A stretch of 64,000 nt of DNA, taken from assembly GCF_010692745.1 (NCBI RefSeq), contig NZ_JAAHTB010000016.1:1-64000 (forward strand), written 5' to 3'. The DNA is from Methylobacterium sp. BTF04 (GTDB taxonomy: Bacteria > Pseudomonadota > Alphaproteobacteria > Rhizobiales > Beijerinckiaceae). A program made the position numbers and the translations under genes. Shown piece by piece: positions 40,803-50,265 of this stretch. Position 1 is the first letter of the stretch, and every line of letters starts with the position of its first letter. Under the pieces are notes generated by a model, which searched no databases, was not told the DNA's origin, and saw nothing but the letters and a program-made list of their open reading frames with translations.

Positions 40803-41492
40803 TCAGGCGTGGGCCCGGAGGGCCTCCACCACGGGACCCGAGGCCGAGACCCAGCCGAAGATGCCGCCCTGGGCCGCGATCATCGCGAGCCCGACCCGGT
40901 GGAATTCGGGGAAGTAGGAGGCGCAGCAATCGGCCAGCGCGACGCAGCGGTAGCCGCGATCGTTGCCCTCCCGGATCGTGGTGTGGACGCAGACCTCGGT
41001 GGTGACGCCGCAGACCAGCAGCGTGGCGATGCCGCGCTCGGCCAGGATCGCGCCGAGGTCGGTGGCGTAGAACGCACCCTTTCCGGGCTTGTCGATCACC
41101 ACTTCGCCCGGCAGCGGCGCCAGGGCCGCCACGATGGCGTGGCCCGGCTCGCCGCGGATCAGGATGCGGCCCATCGGCCCCGGCGCGCCGATCCGCGCAG
41201 TGGGCTCGCCGCGCTCCAGCTTGGCCGGCGGCGCATCGGACAGATCGGGCCTGTGGCCTTCGCGTGTATGCACCACCAGGAGGCCCGCGTCCCGGCAGGC
41301 GGCCAGCACCGCCTGCGTCGGTGGCACCGCTGCGGCGAGCAGGGAGACGTCGTTGCCCAGCGTCTCGCCGAAGCCGCCCGGCTCGAGGAAGTCGCGCTGC
41401 ATGTCGATGATCACCAGCGCCGTGCTCGCCGGATCGAAACCGACCTCTGCGGGCTCGGCCGCGATGGACAGCGTCAGGCTGGGTCTTGTCAT
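40803..41492 (-). CDS. Cysteine hydrolase, biuret amidohydrolase-like
   Basis: A 229-residue isochorismatase-fold hydrolase. The triad is Asp30 in IIDMQRDFL, Lys135 in [10 protein letters not shown] and Cys168 in TTEVCVHTT; the spacings match those I recall for biuret hydrolase BiuH. It starts the unit cysteine hydrolase-permease-AtzG-AtzE-AtzH. Together they suggest breakdown of biuret or a similar linear ureide to ammonia. Other isochorismatase-type activities remain possible. Confidence 0.78.
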   Translation of the reverse strand: MTRPSLTLSIAAEPAEVGFDPASTALVIIDMQRDFLEPGGFGETLGNDVSLLAAAVPPTQAVLAACRDAGLLVVHTREGHRPDLSDAPPAKLERGEPTARIGAPGPMGRILIRGEPGHAIVAALAPLPGEVVIDKPGKGAFYATDLGAILAERGIATLLVCGVTTEVCVHTTIREGNDRGYRCVALADCCASYFPEFHRVGLAMIAAQGGIFGWVSASGPVVEALRAHA

Positions 41493-41630
41493 TGCCGGAG
41501 CACCGGGCGCAGGAGATCGCGCGGTCGGCGGGTACGGCGTGGATGTCGCCCCGGTCGCGAATCTGTCCCGATCATGTATGCAAGGACCGCTATTCACACG
41601 CCCAAATTATGCGCGCGCGTGCACCCTTGT

Positions 41631-41687
41631 GTGGCAAGATGGGTCTTGCGTGGCAGGTTGGGATTTACGTGGCAGGCTGGAGCGTTC
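41631..41687 (+). repeat. Three imperfect 19-bp tandem units
   Basis: Units beginning GTGGCA(A/G)G at 41631, 41650 and 41669 lie between the GntR stop and the hydrolase start. They share GTGGCA and the TGGG core and fade at the 3' side. Purpose unknown; they could bind a regulator. Confidence 0.5.
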
Positions 41688-41697
41688 CTGCGCGGTC

Positions 41698-42471
41698 TCA
41701 GCGTCGCTGCCGCTCCAGGCGGGCTGGGCCCGCGATCCGGCTGGTGGGCTCGCCGCCGCGCCGTCCGCGCGCGGCCTCCTTGGCTCCCTGACGATCCTTG
41801 GCCGCCTGGCGATCCTGGGCCGGTGTGGCGTCCATGGCCTCGAACGCGTCCTCGACGATGCTCATGTGGATCAGCATGGCCGCGTTCGCCGCCGCCGCGT
41901 CCCGCGCCAGCACCGCGCGCACCACCGCGCCGTGCTCGGCATGCGAGCGGTGCAGGCGGCCGGGGGCGCGGAATTGCGCCCGCCGGAACGGCGTCAGCCG
42001 GCGCCGCAGCGAAACCGCGATCTCCTCGACCACGCTGTTATGGGCACCCGCATAGAGCGCGTCGTGGAACGCCTGGTTGGCGTTGGCATAGCCGTCGCGG
42101 TCGGCCGCATCGGCGAGCAGGCCCATGGCGTCGTGCAGGTTCTGGAGGCCGGCCCGCTCGCTCGGCGTCATGCTCAAGGTCGCCAACCGCGCGCAGGTGG
42201 CCTCGATCTCGCCCATGGCGATGAACAGCATGTCGAGTTCGTCCGGCGTGATCGTCCGCACCGTGGCCCCGGTGCGCGGACGCAGGTCGATCAGCCCGGT
42301 CCCGCTGAGCAGGCGCAGCGCGTCGCGCACCGGCGTGCGCGAGACGCCGAAGCGCTTGGCCAGGATCTGCTCGTCGAGATGGAGGCCCGGCGGGAGGGTA
42401 CCGGTGAGGATGTCGTTGGCGATCTGCTCCGCCAGGCTTTCGGCACGGGTTTGGGAGGCGGCCACCGTCAT
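41698..42471 (-). CDS. GntR family regulator, FCD type (ureide operon)
   Basis: A 257-residue FadR-type regulator. The winged helix contains LAKRFGVSRTPVRDALRLL near residue 45. The FCD domain has Asn/His metal ligands (FHDALY, AEHGAV, MLIHMS). The C-terminal 35 residues are Gln/Arg/Lys-rich and beyond the domain. A start at 42522 would add 17 residues; MTVAASQTR at 42471 is nearer the family start. It precedes the biuret-hydrolase-like unit on the same strand, so it likely controls it. Confidence 0.82.
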   Translation of the reverse strand: MTVAASQTRAESLAEQIANDILTGTLPPGLHLDEQILAKRFGVSRTPVRDALRLLSGTGLIDLRPRTGATVRTITPDELDMLFIAMGEIEATCARLATLSMTPSERAGLQNLHDAMGLLADAADRDGYANANQAFHDALYAGAHNSVVEEIAVSLRRRLTPFRRAQFRAPGRLHRSHAEHGAVVRAVLARDAAAANAAMLIHMSIVEDAFEAMDATPAQDRQAAKDRQGAKEAARGRRGGEPTSRIAGPARLERQRR

Positions 42472-42879
42472 CTCGGTCTGGAGAGCACCACCGGTCGGGA
42501 GCGACCGGTGGCGTGCCGTCATCGTAGAGCCGAGATCAGGCGGTGCCGCAACGCCCTCCTTCCGGGATTTCGATCACACTCCGGTGGCGGCGGTCGGCCG
42601 CGAGCCCAACGCCTCCCTCCTGCCGTCGGTCCCGTCCTGAGGGTGGCCGGAGCCGATCCGGCATCGTGCCTGCCGGGGACGTAAAGACCCGGCGTGTTCG
42701 TGTTCGTGATCGCGGTCCGGGTCCGCGCCGCCCGCTTCGACGACCGGATTCATGCGGCACGGAGGCGTTCGGACCGGCCTCGACTGACCGTGGCCCGCGG
42801 CCTCCAAAGCGCCGGAGCGCGTCCTCCGAGTGTTGCACAATTGTGTCGCGGCCGGCCCACCGATGGGATTGGCCTCGCC
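42472..42879. other. Long intergenic stretch
   Basis: About 400 bases between the GntR gene and the next promoter. Open frames are present on both strands but lack family features or ribosome sites, as expected by chance at this GC. No repeat or tRNA seen. Confidence 0.5.
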
Positions 42880-42896
42880 CTGGCATATCGGTTGCT
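42880..42896 (+). promoter_or_regulatory. Sigma-54 promoter candidate
   Basis: CTGGCATATCGGTTGCT fits TGGCA-n6-TTGCW, with the required ten bases between GG and GC. It ends 42 bases before the channel gene start. RpoN control suits a purine-nitrogen scavenging unit. Confidence 0.65.
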
Positions 42897-42938
42897 CGCT
42901 CGGAACCCAGACGGGCGTGCAAGCCCATGGGGGACGCT

Positions 42939-43979
42939 ATGACGATCACGACGTATGTACGACCGCTCGCCGCGGCCGCCATTCTCGGCTGCATTGCTGC
43001 CTCTTTGAGCTGCACTGCCTCGGGGCCCGCCTTCGCGGCCGATCTGGCCAAGGACAAGGACAAGGCTCCGGTCGTTCCGGCCGAGGCGCCGGTGTCGTTC
43101 TTCCTCTTCGCCGATACGCAGATCAGTTATCGCTACCAGTTCCCGTCGGCGAACCCGGGCAGCCAGATCCAAAAGGCCGATGGCAGCTTCCGCAACCGCG
43201 ATGCGCCCAAGCAGATCCTCAACATCTCGCATGCGGATGCCTGGGCCTACGGGACCAACTTCTTCTCCCTCGACATCCTCAAGTCCGGCTCGCAATTCCC
43301 GGCCGGCACCACCAACCCGCCGGGCAGCGTCGCCGCGCCGTTCTTCGAGAGCTACGGCAACACCGAGGCCTATGGCCTCTATCGCGGCACGCTCAGCCTG
43401 AACGCGCTGCTGGGCACCAAGGCCTTCGCGATCCCGGGCGTGATCAAGGACATATCGCTGTCCTACGGCTTCGATGCCAACGCCCAGAACGACGCCTTCG
43501 GCTCGAAGAAGCGTGACGTGGTCGGCGGCCTGAACTTCGCCGCCGACGTGCCGGTCGGCTTCCTCAACGTGTCGGCGCACGCCTACAAGGAGTGGAATCG
43601 GAACGGCTTCAACATCCAGCCCGACCGCGACCAGAGCTTCGACACCGTTCCGGAATTCGAGATCGTCTACAACTTTCCGCTCGCCTTCACCGGCCTGCCG
43701 CTCAGCATCGCGGGCTTCAACAACATCGTGCTGCCCAAGGGCCGCGGCGTCAGGAACCCGGGCGACTTCGCCTTCAATCCTCAGCGCGGCCTCGAATTCC
43801 TGTCGCGCACCAACCTGGTGCTCGATGTCGGCAAGCTCATCTACGATCAGCCCAACCGGGTCGATGCCTTCATCGGCTTCCAGTACTGGCTGAACAAGTT
43901 CGGCAACGTCGAGACCGCGACCTTCAAGGGCACCGAGGAGAAGAGCTTCCTCGCGGGCTTCGCCTTCCACGTCTTCTGA
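42939..43979 (+). CDS. Outer-membrane channel, possibly Tsx-like nucleoside channel
   Basis: A 346-residue exported protein. The signal peptide ends near FAADLAK (about residue 30). Alternating beta strands follow and the chain ends in AGFAFHVF, a C-terminal aromatic typical of outer-membrane barrels. The pattern resembles Tsx/OmpK nucleoside channels, but I would not insist on it. A GGGGGA ribosome site precedes the ATG at 42939; MGDA from 42927 is an alternative. It heads a run with a purine deaminase and a nucleoside-type ABC importer, which supports a purine or nucleoside channel. Confidence 0.7.
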   Translation: MTITTYVRPLAAAAILGCIAASLSCTASGPAFAADLAKDKDKAPVVPAEAPVSFFLFADTQISYRYQFPSANPGSQIQKADGSFRNRDAPKQILNISHADAWAYGTNFFSLDILKSGSQFPAGTTNPPGSVAAPFFESYGNTEAYGLYRGTLSLNALLGTKAFAIPGVIKDISLSYGFDANAQNDAFGSKKRDVVGGLNFAADVPVGFLNVSAHAYKEWNRNGFNIQPDRDQSFDTVPEFEIVYNFPLAFTGLPLSIAGFNNIVLPKGRGVRNPGDFAFNPQRGLEFLSRTNLVLDVGKLIYDQPNRVDAFIGFQYWLNKFGNVETATFKGTEEKSFLAGFAFHVF

Positions 43980-44042
43980 GATCCGCCGGCCGGATCGCCG
44001 CCCGGCCGTCGCCTGCGAATCACCGAGAAAGCGAGGAGCCGC

Positions 44043-45404
44043 ATGGTCGACGCCGGAACGTCCAAGCGCCTGTGGATCAAGACGCCGATGGCCATCCTCG
44101 CCGAGGGGGCCGCCGGCGGGATCGTGGTCGAGGGCACCCGCATCGTCGAGCGCGTCGGCGCCGGGCGCCAGCCCTCCGCGCCGGTGGACGACGTGTTCGA
44201 CGCCAGCCGCCACGTGGTGATCCCCGGCCTCGTCAACACCCACCACCACTTCTTCCAGACCCTGACCCGCGCCCACCCGTTGGCGATCAACAAGCCGCTG
44301 TTTCCGTGGCTGCAATCGCTCTACACGGTGTGGGACAAGATCACCCCGGACGCGTTCCGGCTCGCCACGCGGCTGGCCTATACCGAGCTCCTGCTCTCGG
44401 GTTGCACCACGGCGGGGGACCACCACTACCTCTTCCCCAAGGGCCTCGAATCCTCCGTCGACATCCAGGTCGAGGAGGCCGGTCCGCTCGGCATCCGCGC
44501 CTTCGTCACCCGCGGCTCGATGAGCCTGTCCGTGCGCGACGGTGGCCTGCCGCCCGAATGCCTGACCCAGGACGACGACACGATCCTGGCCGACAGCGAG
44601 CGCGTGCTGCGGCTGTTCCACGACCCGAAGCCCGGCGCGATGGTGCAGATCGGGCTCGCTCCGTGCTCGCCCTTCAACGTGACGAAGCGCCTGATGCGCG
44701 AGAGCGCGGCCCTGGCCGAAGCCCATGATTGCCGCCTGCACACCCATCTGGGCGAGACGCTGGACGAGGACCGCTACTGCCTCGAAATGTTCGGCCAGCG
44801 CCCGGTGGACTACCTCGAAGAGGTCGGCTGGATGTCGTCGCGAACCTGGCTCGCCCACGGCATCCACTTCAACGATGACGAGGTGGCGCGCCTCGGCAAG
44901 GCCGGCGTCGGGGTCTGCCATTGCCCGACCTCGAACATGACCCTGGCCTCCGGCCAGTGCCGCACCTGCGAACTCGAGGCCGCCGGCAGCCCGGTGGGCC
45001 TGGGGGTCGACGGCTCGGCCTCCAACGACAATTCCAACCTGATGGAGGGCGTGCGCCACGCCCTGATGATCAACCGCCTGACCTACGGCGCGGAGAAGGT
45101 CACCCATCTCGACGCCCTGCGCTGGGCGACGGAGGGCTCGGCCGCCTGCCTCGGGCGCACCGATATCGGCCGCATCGCGGATGGCTGCGAAGCCGATCTC
45201 GCCCTGTTCACCCTCGACGAGCTGCGCTTCTCCGGTGCGCACGACCCGCTCGCCGCCCTGGTGCTGTGCGGCGCCTACAAGGCCGACCGGGTGATGGTCG
45301 CGGGCGCGTGGCGCGTCGTCGACGGCCAGCCGCTCGGCATCGAGACCGGCCAGTTGCGCGAGGCCCATACCAAGCTCGCCCACGCGCTGTTCGGGGCGCT
45401 GTGA
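44043..45404 (+). CDS. 8-oxoguanine deaminase-like amidohydrolase
   Basis: A 453-residue metal-dependent deaminase of the AtzB/TrzN/guanine-deaminase superfamily. Metal ligands: NTHHHFFQT (His67 and His69), His in RLHTHLGET, His in LAHGIHFND, Asp in GLGVDGSASND. It most resembles 8-oxoguanine deaminase, which yields urate, the substrate of the uricase downstream; hydroxytriazine ethylaminohydrolases are similar and cannot be excluded. It follows the channel gene by 63 bases. Confidence 0.75.
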   Translation: MVDAGTSKRLWIKTPMAILAEGAAGGIVVEGTRIVERVGAGRQPSAPVDDVFDASRHVVIPGLVNTHHHFFQTLTRAHPLAINKPLFPWLQSLYTVWDKITPDAFRLATRLAYTELLLSGCTTAGDHHYLFPKGLESSVDIQVEEAGPLGIRAFVTRGSMSLSVRDGGLPPECLTQDDDTILADSERVLRLFHDPKPGAMVQIGLAPCSPFNVTKRLMRESAALAEAHDCRLHTHLGETLDEDRYCLEMFGQRPVDYLEEVGWMSSRTWLAHGIHFNDDEVARLGKAGVGVCHCPTSNMTLASGQCRTCELEAAGSPVGLGVDGSASNDNSNLMEGVRHALMINRLTYGAEKVTHLDALRWATEGSAACLGRTDIGRIADGCEADLALFTLDELRFSGAHDPLAALVLCGAYKADRVMVAGAWRVVDGQPLGIETGQLREAHTKLAHALFGAL

Positions 45405-45504
45405 TGGCGGCGCCGGGCCGGTCCGATCCGGCATCGTCCGAGGCCGTCGGGGTGTTTTGGAATCCGACACCGTCCGGGTCGCGGATGCACCGGAGCCGGC
45501 TGGC

Positions 45505-47091
45505 ATGACCGACATCGCCCCCCGCCCTCAGCCGGAAGGCCCCACGCCCCTGTTCGGGGCCTACGGCATCGTCAAGCGCTTCGGCGACTTCAAGGCCAAT
45601 GACGGTATCGATCTCGAAATCCGGGCCGGCGAGATTCATGCCCTGCTCGGCGAGAACGGGGCCGGCAAGTCGACCCTGATGAAGATCCTCTACGGGCTTC
45701 TCGAGCCCACCGAGGGGGTCGTCACCCATCGCGGCGACATCGTGCGGCTCGGCAACCCCGAGGCCGCCCGCGCGCTCGGCATCGGCATGGTGTTCCAGCA
45801 TTTCTCCCTGTGCGAGAACCTGACGGTGGCCGAGAACATCGCCCTCGTCATGCCGAAATCCCTGAGCGGGCGGGACCTGAAGGCGCGCATCGCCGAGGTC
45901 GGGACTACCTACGGCTTGCATCTCGACCCCGACCGGCCGGTCTGGTCGCTCTCCGCCGGCGAGCGCCAGCGCATCGAGATCACCCGCTGCCTGCTGCAGG
46001 ACCCGAGCCTCGTCATCCTCGACGAGCCGACCTCCGTGCTCACGCCCGGCGAGGCCGAGCTGCTGTTCACGGTGCTGGAGCGTTTGCGCGACGAGGGGCG
46101 CGCCCTCCTCTACATCTCGCACCGCCTCGACGAGGTGCGCCGGCTCTGCTCGCGCGCCACCATCCTGCGCGGCGGCAAGGTGGTGGGCGCCTGCGATCCG
46201 CGCCAGGAGAGCGCGCGCTCGCTCGCCGCGATGATGGTCGGCGCCCAGGTCGGCGAGGTGAAGCCGGCGACGGGGGCCGCGCCGGGGCGTCCGCGCCTCG
46301 TGCTGAACGGCCTCACCCTTCCCGCCCCCGGCCTGCACGGCACGGCTCTGCACGCGCTCACCCTCACGGTGTCGGGCGGCGAGATCGTCGGGATCGCGGG
46401 GATTGCCGGCAACGGTCAGGCCGAGCTGTTCGACGCCCTCTCCGGCGAGGCCTTGGCGCCGCAGGCCGGCATGGTCGTGTTCGACGGCGGCGATGCCGGG
46501 CGCCTCGGCATCACCGCCCGCCGCCGCCGCGGCGCCGGCTTCGTGCCGGAGGAGCGCAACGGCCACGGGGCCGCGCCCACGCTCAGCCTGTCCGACAACG
46601 CGATCCTGTCGCGCCACGCCACGGCGGGCCTCAGCCGCTTCGGCTTCCTGCGCGGCGCTGCCGCGAAACGCCTCGCCCAGACCGTCATCGCGGCGTTCGA
46701 CGTGCGCAAGGCCGGCCCCGATCCGGCCGCCGGCACCCTGTCGGGGGGCAACCTGCAGAAATTCCTGGTCGGGCGCGAGATCCTGGCCGAACCCGGCATC
46801 CTCGTGGTCAACCAGCCGACCTGGGGCGTCGACGCGCTCGCCGCCGCCCATATCCGCCAGGCCCTCCTCGATCTCGCCGGCCGGGGCGCCGCCGTGCTGG
46901 TGATCAGCCAGGACCTCGACGAGTTGTTCGAGATCGCCGGCCGGATCGCCGTGCTGCATGACGGCACGCTCTCGAAGGCCATCCCCGCCGGCGAGACCAG
47001 CCGCGAAAGCGTCGGCCTGCTCATGGGCGGTTCGCAGACCCCTCCGCCTGCCTCCGCAACCGTCACAGCGGGCCCCGCCCATGCGCATTGA
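45505..47091 (+). CDS. BMP-type ABC importer, double ATPase subunit
   Basis: A 528-residue protein with two fused ATP-binding domains, as in nucleoside/ribose importers. The first has Walker A GENGAGKST, signature LSAGERQR and Walker B VILDEPTSVL. The second has a degenerate Walker A (GIAGNGQAE) and signature LSGGNLQK. A start at 45505 follows GGAG; an upstream ATG at 45457 is in frame. It overlaps the first permease gene by 11 bases. Cytoplasmic face of the membrane. Confidence 0.92.
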   Translation: MTDIAPRPQPEGPTPLFGAYGIVKRFGDFKANDGIDLEIRAGEIHALLGENGAGKSTLMKILYGLLEPTEGVVTHRGDIVRLGNPEAARALGIGMVFQHFSLCENLTVAENIALVMPKSLSGRDLKARIAEVGTTYGLHLDPDRPVWSLSAGERQRIEITRCLLQDPSLVILDEPTSVLTPGEAELLFTVLERLRDEGRALLYISHRLDEVRRLCSRATILRGGKVVGACDPRQESARSLAAMMVGAQVGEVKPATGAAPGRPRLVLNGLTLPAPGLHGTALHALTLTVSGGEIVGIAGIAGNGQAELFDALSGEALAPQAGMVVFDGGDAGRLGITARRRRGAGFVPEERNGHGAAPTLSLSDNAILSRHATAGLSRFGFLRGAAAKRLAQTVIAAFDVRKAGPDPAAGTLSGGNLQKFLVGREILAEPGILVVNQPTWGVDALAAAHIRQALLDLAGRGAAVLVISQDLDELFEIAGRIAVLHDGTLSKAIPAGETSRESVGLLMGGSQTPPPASATVTAGPAHAH

Positions 47092-48157
47092 TCTCAGCCC
47101 CCGCGCCAATCGTTCGCCCGCGATGGACGCGCTCTCGCCGGTGCTGGCCTTCGCGGTGGCGGTCGCCATCGGTGGAATCGTGGTGGCGGCCATGGGACGC
47201 TCGCCGGCGGCGGCGTTTGTCACCTATTTCGTTGCACCCTTGAGTGAAGTGTGGTCGCTGCAGGAGGTGGCGCTGAAGGCCGCGCCCCTCGCCCTCATCG
47301 CCACCGGCCTCGCCTTCTGCTTTCGCGCCAATATCTGGAATATCGGGGCGGAAGGGCAGTTCGTGGTCGGCGGCCTGTTTGGTGGCTGGATCGGCGTCGC
47401 CACCCACGGGATGACGGGCAACACCCTCTGGGTGCTGCCGCTGATGCTCGTCGTCGGCACCCTGGCCGGGATGATCTACGCGTTGATTCCGGGCCTGCTC
47501 AAGGTCTGGCTCGGAGTCTCCGAGATCCTCACCAGCCTGATGCTGGTCTATGTCGCCGAACTGCTGCTCGACTACATGGCGCGGGGGCCGTTGCGCGATC
47601 CGGCCGGCTTCAACTTCCCTCAGAGCGTCACCTTCGACGATGCCGCCCGCCTTCCCTACCTGATGGAGGGCGACACCCTGCATGCCGGGGTGGTCGTCGC
47701 CCTCGCCGCGGTGGTGATCGCCACGCTGGTCCTCGCCCGCACCCTGTTCGGCTTCACCGTGCGGGTGGTGGGGGCGAGCCCGCGCGCGGCGCGTTTCGCC
47801 GGGTTCAGCGATGCGCGCCTGACGCTGGCGGTCTTCGCGGTGTCGGGCGGCGCTGCCGGGCTCGCCGGTATCGCCGAGGTGGCGGGCAAGATCGGTCAGC
47901 TCCAGCCCTCGATTTCGCCGGGCTACGGCTTCACCGCGATCATCGTCGCGTTTCTCGGCCGGCTCTCCCCGGTGGGCATACTCGTGGCGGCGCTCGTCAT
48001 CGCGCTCACCACCATCGGCGGCGAGGGCGCGCAGATCGACCTCAAGCTGCCCCTCGATCTCACCCGCGCCTTCCAGGGGCTGCTGCTCGCCCTGGTGCTC
48101 GGGGCCGACGCCCTGTCGCGCTACCGCGTTCGCTTCGTACCGGGAGTCACCACATGA
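47081..48157 (+). CDS. BMP-type ABC importer permease 1
   Basis: A 358-residue membrane protein with about ten segments, of the NupP/YufP type. The conserved FRANIWNIGAEGQFVVGG and GASPRAARFAG motifs are present. The start at 47081 lies within the end of the ATPase gene; the stop overlaps the next start (ATGA). Nucleoside or purine transport is inferred from the family and neighbours. Confidence 0.92.
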   Translation: MRIDLSPRANRSPAMDALSPVLAFAVAVAIGGIVVAAMGRSPAAAFVTYFVAPLSEVWSLQEVALKAAPLALIATGLAFCFRANIWNIGAEGQFVVGGLFGGWIGVATHGMTGNTLWVLPLMLVVGTLAGMIYALIPGLLKVWLGVSEILTSLMLVYVAELLLDYMARGPLRDPAGFNFPQSVTFDDAARLPYLMEGDTLHAGVVVALAAVVIATLVLARTLFGFTVRVVGASPRAARFAGFSDARLTLAVFAVSGGAAGLAGIAEVAGKIGQLQPSISPGYGFTAIIVAFLGRLSPVGILVAALVIALTTIGGEGAQIDLKLPLDLTRAFQGLLLALVLGADALSRYRVRFVPGVTT

Positions 48158-49080
48158 GCCTCGACGTGATGGAGATGGTGCTCGTCACCATCATCGCCGC
48201 GGCCACGCCGCTGATGATCGCCGCGCTCGGCGAACTCGTGGCCGAGCGCGCCGGGGTGCTCAACCTCGGCGTCGAGGGCATGATGGTGCTGGGCGCGGCC
48301 ACCGGCTTCGCGGTGGCGGTCGAGACCGGATCGACCCTGACGGGGGCCATCGCCGGGGCCGGGGCGGGCGTCGCGCTCGCGGCCCTGTTCGGCATCCTCA
48401 CGGTGGTTCTGAGCGCCAACCAGGTCGCCTCGGGGCTCGCCATGACGATCCTCGGGCTCGGCCTCTCGGGCCTCGTCGGGGCGTCCTATGTCGGCCTCAA
48501 GCGCGATCCGGCGCCGCATCTCGACGTTCCCGGTCTCACCGGGCTTCCGGGTATCGGCCGCCTCGTCTTCGGGCAGGACGGCTTCGTGTATTTCGGGCTG
48601 TTTCTCGTGGCCGCCGTCTGGTGGTTCCTGTGGCGCACCCGCGCCGGCCTCGTGCTGCGCGCCATCGGCGACGACCACACCGCCACCCACGCGCTCGGCC
48701 TCAAGGTCCGCAAGGTGCGCTTTCTCGCGGTGTTGTTCGGGGGCGCCTGCGCCGGACTGGCCGGCGCCTACCTGTCGCTCGCCTACACCCCGTTCTGGGC
48801 CCCGGCGATGACCGCGGGGCGCGGCTGGATCGCGTTGGCGCTGGTGGTCTTCGCGTCCTGGCGCCCGTTGCGGGTGCTGGCCGGGGCGCTGCTGTTCGGC
48901 GGCGCCACCGTGCTCCAGCTCCACGCCCAGGCCGCCGGGATCGGCCTGCCGGGCCAGGCGCTCTCGGCGCTGCCCTACCTCGCCACCATCCTGGCCCTGG
49001 TCTTGCTCTCCCTGGGCAAGCGCCAGGGCGGTTCGCTCGCCCCTGCCGCGCTCGGCCGGGTCTTCACCCCGCACCGTTGA
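48154..49080 (+). CDS. BMP-type ABC importer permease 2
   Basis: A 308-residue membrane protein with about eight segments, the NupQ/YufQ-type partner. It has GELVAERAGVLNLGVEGMM near the start, the family signature, and RAIGDDHTATHALGL near residue 170. It begins in ATGA overlap with permease 1 and is followed 30 bases later by the binding protein. Confidence 0.92.
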   Translation: MSLDVMEMVLVTIIAAATPLMIAALGELVAERAGVLNLGVEGMMVLGAATGFAVAVETGSTLTGAIAGAGAGVALAALFGILTVVLSANQVASGLAMTILGLGLSGLVGASYVGLKRDPAPHLDVPGLTGLPGIGRLVFGQDGFVYFGLFLVAAVWWFLWRTRAGLVLRAIGDDHTATHALGLKVRKVRFLAVLFGGACAGLAGAYLSLAYTPFWAPAMTAGRGWIALALVVFASWRPLRVLAGALLFGGATVLQLHAQAAGIGLPGQALSALPYLATILALVLLSLGKRQGGSLAPAALGRVFTPHR

Positions 49081-49110
49081 TCGCGAGCCCTCGCAAGGAA
49101 AACCGGAACG

Positions 49111-50190
49111 ATGCGGATCATTTACGGCGCCCTGCTGGCGGCCTTCGCGCTGGGGCTCGGTTCGGCGCAGGCCGATGACAAGCCGAAGGCGGGCGAGAAG
49201 CTGAAGGTGGGCTTCGTCTATGTCGGCCCGGTGGCCGATTACGGCTACTCGTTCCAGCACGACCAGAGCCGCAAGGCGCTGGCGGCGGCGCTCGGCGACA
49301 AGGTCGAGACCAGCTTCCTCGAGAACGTGCCGGAGGCCGACAGCGAGCGCTCCATCGAGAGTCTTGCTCGCTCCGGCCACGCGCTGATCTTCACCACCTC
49401 GTTCGGCTTCATGGAGCCGACCCTGAAGGTCGCCAAGAAATTCCCCAAGCTGAAGTTCGAGCACGCCACCGGCTACAAGCGCAGCCCCAACGTCTCGACC
49501 TATTCGGCCCGGTTCTACGAAGGGCGCTACATCTGCGGTGAGATCGCCGGAAAGCTCTCCAAGACCGGGACGCTGGGCTACATCGCCTCGTTCCCGATTC
49601 CCGAGGTGGTGAGCGGCATCAACGCTTTCATGCTCGGCGCCCAGTCGGTGAACCCGAACATCAAGCTCAAGATCGTCTGGGTGAACACTTGGTTCGATCC
49701 GGGCAAGGAGGCCGAGGCCGCCAAGGCGCTGCTCGCCCAGGGCGCCGATATCCTGTCCCAGCACACCGACTCGGCCGCGCCGCTGCAGGAAGCCGAGAAA
49801 CAGGGAAAACTCGGCTTCGGCCAGTCTTCCGACCAGATGCGCTTCGCTCCCAAGGCGCAGCTCACCTCCATCGTCGACGATTGGGACGGCTACGTGATCG
49901 GCGAAGCCAAGGCCGTTCTCGACGGCACCTGGAAGAGCCACGACACCTGGGGCGGCATTAAGGACGGGATGGTCGTCCTCGCCCCCTTCGCCAACATGCC
50001 CGACGACGTGAAGGCCAAGGCCGAGGCCACCAAGAAGGCGATCGCCGACGGGACGCTGGTTCCGTTCCACGGACCCGTGACCAAGCAGGACGGCACCGTG
50101 ATGGTGAAGGCCGGCGAGAACGCCCCCGATCCGATGATCTTAGGCATGAACTGGTACGTGAAGGGTATCGACGACACGCTGCCGCAATAG
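49111..50190 (+). CDS. BMP family substrate-binding protein
   Basis: A 359-residue exported binding protein. A signal peptide (about 1-21, ending SAQAD) has no lipobox cysteine, so it should be soluble in the periplasm. Sequence KVGFVYVGPVADYGYSFQHD opens the first lobe. Homologs in this family bind purine nucleosides, and some bind free purines. Last gene of the importer unit. Confidence 0.92.
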   Translation: MRIIYGALLAAFALGLGSAQADDKPKAGEKLKVGFVYVGPVADYGYSFQHDQSRKALAAALGDKVETSFLENVPEADSERSIESLARSGHALIFTTSFGFMEPTLKVAKKFPKLKFEHATGYKRSPNVSTYSARFYEGRYICGEIAGKLSKTGTLGYIASFPIPEVVSGINAFMLGAQSVNPNIKLKIVWVNTWFDPGKEAEAAKALLAQGADILSQHTDSAAPLQEAEKQGKLGFGQSSDQMRFAPKAQLTSIVDDWDGYVIGEAKAVLDGTWKSHDTWGGIKDGMVVLAPFANMPDDVKAKAEATKKAIADGTLVPFHGPVTKQDGTVMVKAGENAPDPMILGMNWYVKGIDDTLPQ

Positions 50191-50212
50191 GCGCAACCCG
50201 TCTGTGACCTCA

Positions 50213-50249
50213 GCGGTGGGATGCGTGTCCGTGACCCGCATCCCGCCGC
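50213..50249 (+). terminator. Strong hairpin after the importer unit
   Basis: GCGG-t-GGGATGCG (50213-50225) pairs with CGCATCCC-g-CCGC (50237-50249) around an 11-base loop. No T run follows, so it may slow rather than end transcription, or shield the mRNA end. Confidence 0.5.
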
Positions 50250-50265
50250 AAACGGCTGAATCGAT

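Noticed and set aside
41631..41687. Short CRISPR-like array
   Set aside because: Units are adjacent with no spacers, imperfect, only three, and no cas genes are present.
42536..42926. Possible gene between the GntR regulator and the outer-membrane channel
   Set aside because: Frames on both strands are open but Arg/Pro-rich with no start site; the sigma-54 site lies within the stretch.
48121..50070. 649-residue minus-strand frame over permease 2 and the BMP protein
   Set aside because: Antisense shadow rich in Glu/Arg/Gly; crosses two well-supported genes.
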